Under the pieces are notes generated by a model, which saw only the letters and a program-made list of their open reading frames with translations, ran no database searches and was not told the DNA's origin. DNA of 64,000 bases from Biomphalaria glabrata. Taxonomy: Eukaryota > Mollusca > Gastropoda > Planorbidae. Shown piece after piece: positions 55,655-64,000 of the stretch. Location: the NCBI RefSeq assembly GCF_947242115.1, contig NC_074724.1, positions 34,115,005 through 34,179,004 on the forward strand. The letters run 5' to 3'. A program made the position numbers and the translations under genes. Positions within the stretch are counted from its first letter, which is position 1, and each line of letters starts with the position of its first letter.

Positions 55655-56086
55655 TAAAAGTCACTTTTCATAGTCACACATATCATAGTTCAGTGAACTT
55701 ACCTAATAGAGCTTACATGACATAAAAATAATATCCCATTAATTAGCGATGTCGAGATGTGGACTTCGCCACTTTATGGATGATAATACATTGGTTTCCG
55801 CTTCGTTCGAAGTGGTAGTCACACTTCAACAAGGGAAATAACCAGATAAACTCGATAGTCTACAATGTTACTTCCTTTTCTCATTAAATTTTAACAGTGT
55901 TCGCAGAATCTCTCTACCATAGCGTTCTTTGAAGTGTTTTTCTTTTTCTTTTTCTTCCTTAAATTGTAAGCTAATTATATTTTCAATTTCAAGGATTTTG
56001 TATTTAAGAAATAATCGGTGAATCCATTTTATTGAGAACTTAAATCGCTACTGTGTTAGTGATTATTTGTACAATACAATGCATAT
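55655..56086. other. AT-rich, no gene seen
   Basis: Nothing is recognised. The SINE family 1 3' part at 56087 could be the other half of the copy at 55547, split by this 430 bp. Confidence 0.35.
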
Positions 56087-56181
56087 TTGGTCGTTGTGCT
56101 GATTACTTGAAACAAAGATAGCCGTGGGCCACAATAACAAATGACCTTTACATCTACAGCCCCATAGATCGCAAGGTCTTA
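56087..56181 (+). mobile_element. tRNA-derived SINE, family 1, 3' part
   Basis: TTGGTCGTTGTGCTGATTAC, GCCGTGGGCCACAATAACAA and CCATAGATCGCAAGGTCTTA match the family 1 3' half. Confidence 0.65.
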
Positions 56182-57518
56182 TTCGTTCTCACCTATATAA
56201 ATAAGCTTCTCACTTTCACATGTATATTGCACTATTGGTACTTTCTAAGTCAAGGGAGATAAATATTGTGTTGGAATATCAAGAGTTCTTTAGTCAAATG
56301 TGTCACTATAAATAAATTATTTCCTAGTGTTATAAATATATAACACATCTGGACAATACGCATAATAAATGTTGGATATACACGCACTTCATCCTGCATT
56401 TTATCACATGGCAAAATATTCATCGACATCTAGACCAACAGAAATGTAAGACTTTGAGTCTCTAATTGAGTTCATTGCAAGGAATCTACACCGCGGATCA
56501 TTATACCTAGCAGCACTGTTGACGCCACTGTGATATGGCTGTCTTGTTCACGCTTGAAGTGATCAACGTAATGACAAGGGTTCAAAACTCATCACGTCAC
56601 ACTCGCTGTGGTATCATTAATTAATTAATCGCTAGTCAATTTTACACCAGCATGTATCTATATAATAATAGGCTCTTTACAAACTTTATCCCAAACATCG
56701 TATCGCATGGACACTGATGGCGAACAACTAGTTAACAAAGAAGGAGACATTTATACATGGATTATCTTTCTTTAAACACTTCTAACTAGGCTAATTGTTT
56801 TCGCCCTTTAATTATTTTTAAAACCTTTTTGTAAAATTCATTTGTTTTTGTTTTCGTGGGTGTGTATGGGAGGGAAAAGGGAGGGGCGGGGTCTAAAAGA
56901 AGCTCATTTGAACAAAAAAAATAGAAATATTCTGATATTACTTTACAAATGTATTACAATACACTCGACGATTAGGATTACAAAAAAAATATTTTATTTG
57001 TAAAAAAATTACCTTCTTGTATTTACATTCAATCTTCGCCCATGTTTGTGTACAAGGTGGTTCCCTAGTAACAGTGGCGAAGCTAGGTACCGGAGTGGGC
57101 CCGGGCTGAAGAATACCTTAGTGCCCCCCCCCCCCATTCAAAAAGAGAAATAAAAAGTTTAAAGTGCGACAAAAAAACATCGAGTCGTCTGTATTTAACT
57201 GTACATTTCCAAAAGTCATTGAACTGCAAGTTTTTTTTAATGTCCCTTTTGTTTTGTAAGTAATAATGTCATTTCCTCGGATTCAGTTAGAACTTTGTAC
57301 AAGTGTCTTCACACACCAAGTTTGTACAATTCCTTACTTGAAATATGACAATGAAAAGTTGAAAGTTCTCATTCCCATTCTACATATTTTCATTACAAAA
57401 AAAATTGGTGAAAATCAATTTAATATTAATCAATTATGTTATCTACATCTATGTCCATCAGCTAACTGTAAATAGATGTAATATTTATTTATTAAAATTT
57501 CAATTTTCTAGCCTTCTG
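56182..57518. other. AT-rich, no gene seen
   Basis: It contains a partial copy of the array-edge segment (56735-56805) and a C run at about 57124-57134. The 69-codon frame at 57266 has no recognisable features. Confidence 0.4.
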
Positions 57519-58935
57519 ATTTGTATCACGTTACATCGCATCAAGTTACATTGCATCACGTTACATCGCATCAGGTTACACCGCATCACGTTACATTGTA
57601 TCACGTTACACCGCATCACGCTACATTGTATCACGTTACATCGCATCAGGTTTCATTGTATCACGTTACATTGTATCACGTTACACCGCATCACGCTACA
57701 TTGTATCACGTTACACCGCATCACGCTACATTGTATCACGTTACACCGCATCACGCTACATTGTATCACGTTACACCGCATCACGCTACATTGTATCAAG
57801 TTACACCGCATCACGCTACATCGCATCACGCTACATTGTATCACGTTTCATCGCATCACGCTACTTTGTATTACGTTACACCGCATCACGCTACTTTGTA
57901 TCACGTTACACCGCATCACGCTACATTGTATCACGTTACACCGCATCACGCTACATTGTATCACGTTACACCGCATCACGCTACATCGCATCACGCTACA
58001 TTGTATCACGTTACATCGCATCACGCTACATTGTATCACGTTACATCGCATCACGTTCCATTGTATTACGTTACAAATTGCGTCACTTGGCATCACGTTA
58101 TATTGCATCACTTGGCATCACGTTATATTACATCACGTTATATTGCATCACTTGGCATCACGTTATATTGCATCACGTTATATTGCAACACGTTATATTG
58201 CATCACGTTACATCGCATCACGTTATATTGCATCACGTTATATTGCATCACGTTATATTGCATCACGTTTTATTGCATCACGTTATATTGCATCACGTTA
58301 CATCGCATCACGTTATATTGCATCACGTTATATTGCATCACGTTATATTGCATCACTTGGAATAACGTTATGTTGCATCACATTATATTGCATCACGTTA
58401 TATTGCATCACTTGGAATCACGTTACATCGCATCACGTTATATTGCATCACGTTATATTGCATCACGTTATATTGCATCACTTGGAATCACGTTATATTG
58501 CATCACGTTATATCGCATCACTTGGCATCACGTTATATTGCATCACTTGGCATCACGTTATATTGCATCACGTTATATTGCATCACTTGGCATCACGTTA
58601 TATTGCATCACTTGGCATCACGTTATATTGCATCACGTTATATTGCATCACGTTATATTGCATCACTTGGCATCACATTATATTGCATCACTTGGCATCA
58701 CGTTATATTGCATCACTTGGCATCACGTTATATTGCATCACGTTATATTGCATCACTTGTCATCACGTTATATTGCATCACGTTATATTGCATCACTTGG
58801 CATCACGTTATATTGCATCACGTTATATTGCATCACGTTATATTGCATCACTTGGCATCACGTTACATTTCATCAAGTCATATGACATCCCTTTACTTAC
58901 TTCACGTTACATTGCATCACGTTATAGGTACTGAG
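57519..58935. repeat. 15-bp array with 10-bp interspersed units, about 95 units
   Basis: In 57519-58075 the units ATCACGTTACACCGC and ATCACGCTACATTGT alternate, making a 30-bp higher-order unit. After 58078 the unit is ATCACGTTATATTGC with a 10-bp short form, ATCACTTGGC, scattered among it. The two domains were homogenised separately. Open frames of 509 and 454 codons (ITLHCITLHR) follow from the multiple-of-3 unit length. Confidence 0.95.
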
Positions 58936-59379
58936 AGCACATTGGAATAAGCATTGTATCTCTTAATATCGAGTTTTAATTACATCCCTACTAGGGATGG
59001 TCCAAAATTAGCATATAATATGAACCCAATAGTACCACCTAAAACAGAATGTAGCTTTTAAATGCTTTAGATGGTTAATAATGAAATTAAATTAAGGTTT
59101 TTACATGGCCATTAAATTTTCTTCTGAATATTCGGGGATTATTTCAATCATTAAGTTATAAATAATACTGACTTAACACTTAGAAACATTTATGATTAAA
59201 CATATAAAAATAAAAGCAATATTTTTAAAACACAGAACGCTTTGGTTATTAAGTTAATTGGTATTACAGCTAATTTGGTATTTGATGTAATTCAAACTTC
59301 AACTTATTGGCATTTTAACTGACTAGAATGAACTGAATAATATTTGAAAAAAAAATGGTATTGAACTGATTGCTATTTG
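58936..59379. other. AT-rich, no gene seen
   Basis: Nothing is recognised. Confidence 0.4.
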
Positions 59380-59490
59380 AACAGCCAGGAAAATCAATGA
59401 CTTGGTTAATATGTGTGACTAGATGCATTACGCTTAACTTCTTATTAAAAGTAACGGCTGTGTTTTATGAGATAAAATAAGATAGATAAG
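59380..59490 (+). mobile_element. LINE 3' end, family B, diverged
   Basis: AACAGCCAGGAAAATCAATG, ACTTGGTTAATATGTGTGAC and AAAGTAACGGCTGTGTTTTA lead to a mutated GATAA tail. Confidence 0.65.
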
Positions 59491-59671
59491 TCTGCATCTT
59501 TGTGTCAATATGACGTTTATTATAATTCTGAATCTTTGTGACCATATGACGTCTATTTCTCACAGAGTGTACCCAAGTTTTTTTTTCCACATATAATTAC
59601 AGAAGCGCATCCACAAAATTAAATCATATATGAAAATAATGTAGGGCATATTTGTATACAAAAAGGATGAC

Positions 59672-60055
59672 CAACCTACGGGTCATACAGACCAGTGATG
59701 ACCAACCTACGGGTCACACAGACCAGTGATGACCAACCTACGAGTCACACAGACCAGTGATGACCAACCTACGAGTCACACAGACCAGTGATGACCAACC
59801 TACGAGTCACACAGACCAGGGATGACCAACCTACGGGTCATACAGACCAGAGATGACCAACCTACGGGTCATACAGACCAGAGATGACCAACCTACGAGT
59901 CACACAGACCAGTGATGACCAACCTACGAGTCACACAGACCAGTGATGACCAACCTAATTGTCACACAGACCAGTGATGACCAACCTAAAGGACACACAC
60001 ACAGACCAGTGATGACCAACCTACGGGTCACACAGACCAGAGATGACCATTCTAA
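59672..60055. repeat. 31-bp minisatellite, about 12 copies
   Basis: The unit contains GACCAGTGATGACCAACCTA and CGAGTCACACA. The CAGTGATGACCAACCTACGG portion resembles a hAT MITE terminus, so the array may have grown from the end of such an element. Confidence 0.9.
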
Positions 60056-60689
60056 GGTCGCTGGCCAAGTCGGTGCTATGCAATCCTCGAGACTTCATTA
60101 GTGTCTTTGTGTTTCTCCGTCGTCAGACGTAGTTATATCTCAGAGAGTACATGGCGTTGTAAATACTCCTTCGTGAACGCCATTACCAGGATGAGTAACA
60201 AGGTAGTTGAATATTTTGTGACAAAGTGGCCGAGAAAATATCAGTAATATGAATGCCTTCCTTAGTAAAGAGTTCCATCAATTCCTACTTTTATCTTTCA
60301 TTCTCGCTTCTCTTTCATAACGCTTGTATTTTTGTTTTTAATTCAATGTCTGGTCACAGGCTTCAATAAAAAGAAAATAATTGTGATTTGTTAATTAGTT
60401 CAGAAGAGTTCCTTAATGTATGCAAACAGTGGATTCCAAATGTTGATTTTTTTCTCTCAGACAAAAAAAAAGAATCTAAACAGTTGTTATTCTTAATCTG
60501 AGGATTTCGAGGACGAAATCTCTGACAAACGTAAGGATCATCTACCAGGTCAAAGTTCTTGAGCTTCATCTCTCTTTTGTCAAACTGAGCTGTTTAGTGT
60601 TTCATTATGCTTACATGCGTTCCAATAAGTGCGATACTTTAAAATGTAAATAAAATTTATTTACAATATTTTGGAATGATCTAATCAAA
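60056..60689. other. AT-rich, no gene seen
   Basis: Nothing is recognised. Confidence 0.4.
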
Positions 60690-60861
60690 CTGTGGCTGAG
60701 CGGTAAGGCGCGTGGCTTCCAAAACTGCGAGTCCCGGGTTCGAATCCAGGAAAAATTTTATTTTGGGATCTATGGGCGCCTCTGATTCCCCTAAGTTCTA
60801 ATGGGTACCAAACATTAGTTTGGGAAAAGTAAAGACGGTTACTCATTGCGCTGTCCACATG
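60690..60861 (+). mobile_element. tRNA-derived SINE, family 1, interrupted by an LTR
   Basis: A good tRNA-like head (TGTGGCTGAGCGGTAAGGCG, B box GGTTCGAATCC) and the body down to GCGCTGTCCACATG are present. The copy then stops where the LTR begins at 60862; other copies continue with GACA..C at this place. Confidence 0.8.
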
Positions 60862-61720
60862 TGTCACGGATGAATGTGTGTATGTATGTATAATCTATTT
60901 TTACATTCTGCGCGAATGACCGGAAGTGTGTTTTGTTGTCAGACAGAGACCAGCTTGTGTGTGATATGCAGTAAAAGTTGATTAAAGGATCTGTGTTTGA
61001 TCTAGTGGTTTCATTGTTTTATTTCGTTAACTAGAACTGAACCAGGGACACCTAAGGTAGATTCTATCGAGTTATAAGTATAAATATAATAGGAAAGTTG
61101 TGACATATTTGGAGGCTCGTCTATCTAGTTACTTGACTTAGTCTTGGAAGACATTAGGCAGAACTGCGGTTCGCCATTGTGAAAAGGTCAAGGACCAAGA
61201 AGGCCGTGAAGTGTGTGCGCTCACATGCAACGGCGGGGAAAAAACAACAAAGTCAATCAGCCGAGACGAAACTAGGTCAAACACAGTGACAAAGTAATTT
61301 GTATTGTATATATTTGATGCTGTACACATAAACAAGAATGGCAGACAAATTATCACAGATAATAGCCGCTGGAAAAGAAATGGGATTGTCGGGAACAGCT
61401 CTACAGGAGTGGGTGAAAGAAAGAGAAGACAGAGAGCGCGAGGAACGTGTTAAAGAGAGGAAAGTGAGAGCTAAAGAGAAGCTGATGTAGAACTACATTG
61501 GCGAGATTTTAAGTGCATGCTCAAGCTACAGAAATACCTAAAACTCAGTGGGGATGTCATCTATACACATTGTTACAGGGAAAGGCACTGCATTTTGTAT
61601 CAACTTTTCTAAGAAAGATCTAGAAGAATATGACAAGATGAAAGAAGCTTCGTTAAACCTAGGTAACAAAAACAGACCACAAAGTTTGATAAGTTCATTA
61701 TAATTCACTAATGAAACTAT
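60862..61720 (+). mobile_element. Fossil of a Ty3/Gypsy-type LTR retrotransposon, 5' end only
   Basis: A 244-bp LTR at 60862-61105 starts TGTCAC and ends GTGACA. A primer-binding-like site TGGAGGCTCGTC follows within a few bases. A gag-like region begins near 61338 with a charged N-terminal segment, and further gag-like sequence is recognisable to about 61700. Pol and the 3' LTR are absent from the window's collinear sequence. The element is broken, with several breaks and loss of most of its body, and is therefore old. It is inserted in a SINE of family 1. Confidence 0.6.
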
Positions 61721-61949
61721 TTTTTCGGCTTATTTAAATGCTAAAATGATGAAACACAATGACGGGGAATTACCCTCTTTGAATTGTTCAAATTAATAAA
61801 AATTTTGCATAAATAATTCAGTTTTTTGTTTGTTTATTGCTTTGCTAAAAAAGTTCAAACGTTTTTAATAAGTTATTATTAATTGAGCAAGAAATGTAAG
61901 ATAATGTATGACAATACACTCAAATTGAATATTCAATGTTCTATCCCTT

Positions 61950-64000
61950 AAGTGAATAAAAAATGAGATGAACTTTATTGGTGAAAATTTCTAATTTATT
62001 AAAAAGTGATATTCAACTTTCTTCATCCCTTGGGCCAAATATATTTCCGACACGGTCTGTCGTGGCACTGGTCACATGGACAGCAAATAGATCTCTGAAG
62101 AGGCTATTTTACAATTCAAAAGTAAAACTACAAATCTTTGATTGAAGCTATCATTCAGGAGACCCTACATTTAAATAATTCTTGCTTTGAGGAGTGACAT
62201 AAGCTGTTGATCCTTTTCACTGGCAATTTCCCTCGGAAGAGGATTATGTGAACATGGATCTAGAAAATAAACTTGACCTTTTCTTGTAGTTTGATGTCAA
62301 GCTGACAGCTTCAGCTGCATTCTTCCTTTCATGTGATCTTTCTTCCACCACTTTCAGTATTTAGTGTCACAGTACATTGTTTCCGCAACTTTTAGCATTT
62401 TAGCGTCGTTATACATCTCTTCCACCACTTCTAGCATTTAGCATCACGATACATGTTTTCCACCACTTCTAGCATTTAGCATCACGATACATGTTTTCCA
62501 CCGCTTCTAGCATTTAGCATCACGATACATGTTTTCCACCACTTCTAGCATTTAGCATCACGATACATGTTTTCCACCGCTTCTAGCATTTAGCATCACG
62601 ATACATGTTTTCCACCACTTCTAGCATTTAGCATCACGATACATGTTTTCCACCACTTCTAGCATTTAGCATCACGATACATGTTTTCCACCGCTTCTAG
62701 CATTTAGCATCACGATACATGTTTTCCACCGCTTCTAGCATTTAGCATCACGATACATGTTTTCCACCGCTTCTAGCATTTAGCATCACGATACATGTTT
62801 TCCACCACTTCTAGCATTTAGCATCACGATACCTGTTTTCCACCATTTCTAGCATGATTTAGCATCACGATACATGTTTTCCACCACTTCTAGCATTTAG
62901 CCTTACGATACGTGTTTTCCACCACTTCTAGCATTTAGCCTTACGATACATGTTTTCCACCGCTTCTAGCATTTAGCATCACGATACATGTTTTCCACCA
63001 CTTCTAGCATTTAGCATCACGATACATGTTTTCCACCACTTCTAGCATTTAGCATTATGGTACATTTCTTGACCCTTTTTTAGCATTTAAAGTTATTGTA
63101 GCCTGACAGTTTCATTTTGTTGACTAATTTGCAAAAAAAAAATATATGTGCGGACGTTTAACAAGATAAACGACAATTATGAAACAATGCTCAATTGTGA
63201 CAGCCTTCTTGGCTCTGGTTGTAAACTATATTTTAAACTGACTACCAGGACAAGTTGGCGTGATCAAGATATTAGAGTTTGAGACCCCCTACCAAATCAA
63301 ATGTTCGTGAGTGCCACCTCGCTCTGATCTATCTGTGTGTAGGATTTGATTTTCACTCCTTCATGGAAGAAACTTACTTATGATACTATTACATCCCCCT
63401 TATAACAGGGGTAATCCAAAATATGCTATTTATGTAAATTTTTTTTGTAATTATCATTAAAAACAAGTTGCTGACACTGCTTATTTCAATTATAAAATAT
63501 AGAAATTCATATATGGTTATTAGAGTAGTCCATTTCATCTCATTCAATTTTCTTAGTATAAAAAATATATTTAACAAGCAAAGTATGAGATTTTGAAATA
63601 TAAGACCATTCCTCCTGTATAGAGTCAACCAACCTTTGTAAGAGAGTTTACTTTTCTCTTAATAACCATTCATGATTGATTTTAAAAAAATTGGACATCT
63701 TTTACTCCGCCCGATCCCCCCCCCCCAAAAAAAAAAGATAATAATAAGCGAATGTATAAATCTACAGAGTATCTAAAATTCTAGTGATAGGTCTATAGAT
63801 CCAGACTTTCAAAATGGTGCGCAAAATAAACGACTATTTATTCAATTCAACTATTTAATCATGAATACATTCGGGAATGCCCTCTGACGTGCGTGTGTCC
63901 AAGATTTCGAGTGTCCAGAACTCCTTTTCAAATTGTATTTTAAAGATACAAAAATGGGATTTCTAAAAATATCGTTAGAGCCGTTATCGAAATCCTGATT
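61950..64000 (+). repeat. Dispersed element D, copy B (runs off the window)
   Basis: It is collinear with copy A at 42020-44740: AAAGTGATATTCAACTTTCT, ATCTCTGAAGAGGCTATTTT, the internal minisatellite, CCTCGCTCTGATCTATCTGT, CAACCAACCTTTGTAAGAGA and GAATACATTCGGGAATGCCC. It lacks the LINE tail, the TTAA MITE and the 26-bp array of copy A. The segment 63156-63264 is inverted relative to copy A. Confidence 0.75.
62340..63060. repeat. 38-bp minisatellite inside element D, about 18 copies
   Basis: The unit contains CATCACGATACATGTTTTCC and ACCACTTCTAGCATTTAG, with ACCGC and CCTTACG variants. It occupies the same place as the 39-bp array of copy A but is homogenised to a different consensus. Confidence 0.95.

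Noticed and set aside
57405-58950. Open frames of 509, 454 and 150 codons
   Set aside because: They consist of ITLHCITLHR-type peptides from 15-bp units in several frames at once.
59672-60055. CRISPR-like array
   Set aside because: Units abut without unique spacers and the genome is animal; it is a minisatellite. The same applies to 723-923 and 43600-43760.
60690-60762. tRNA gene
   Set aside because: A and B boxes are present but the anticodon stem and acceptor stem do not pair, and the SINE body follows.

Overview
The window reads as AT-rich, repeat-dense, intron-like or intergenic DNA from a heterobranch gastropod, most likely a freshwater (planorbid, bulinid or lymnaeid) snail. I infer this from three things: an intronless chemosensory-type GPCR of the kind expanded in gastropods; a LINE with a (GATAA)n tail and tRNA-derived SINEs that I recall from pond-snail genomes; and SPIN-like hAT elements, which have been reported from a pond snail. 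There is no sign of bacterial gene organisation, operons or CRISPR.

Only one intact host gene is convincing: a 359-residue rhodopsin-class GPCR at 23627-24706 on the + strand. A possible exon lies at 1747-1950. At 51648-54395 there is what looks like a broken host gene: about 73 copies of an 11-residue coiled-coil repeat whose reading frame runs into non-repetitive coding-like sequence.

Roughly 30% of the window is tandem repeat. The large arrays are at 4711-6006 (27 bp), 10725-12190 (about 26-28 bp), 16436-19162 (13, then 24/20 bp), 33048-36590 (50/38 bp), 45151-48350 (GATGTG/GTTTGTG units), 49800-50665 (27 bp), 51648-54070 (33 bp) and 57519-58935 (15/10 bp). Most long open frames in the window are by-products of these arrays.

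The rest is a graveyard of transposable elements. It holds C-terminal or 3' fragments of at least eight LINE lineages, two tRNA-derived SINE families, two SPIN-like hAT elements with 8-bp target duplications, a TTAA-flanked MITE family, a 5' fossil of a Ty3/Gypsy-type LTR element inserted in a SINE, a small retrotransposed element with 14- and 63-bp target duplications, and two low-copy dispersed families (here called D and E) that carry minisatellites inside them.

The most informative structure is the link between elements and arrays. Four arrays start exactly at, or are built from, LINE 3' ends (13691, 16436, 33048, 45151). One minisatellite (4711-6006) is one unit long in a paralogous element nearby. 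Comparing the D copies also gives empty sites for a SPIN-like insertion, a LINE-tail insertion and a TTAA MITE insertion, and reveals a small inversion.
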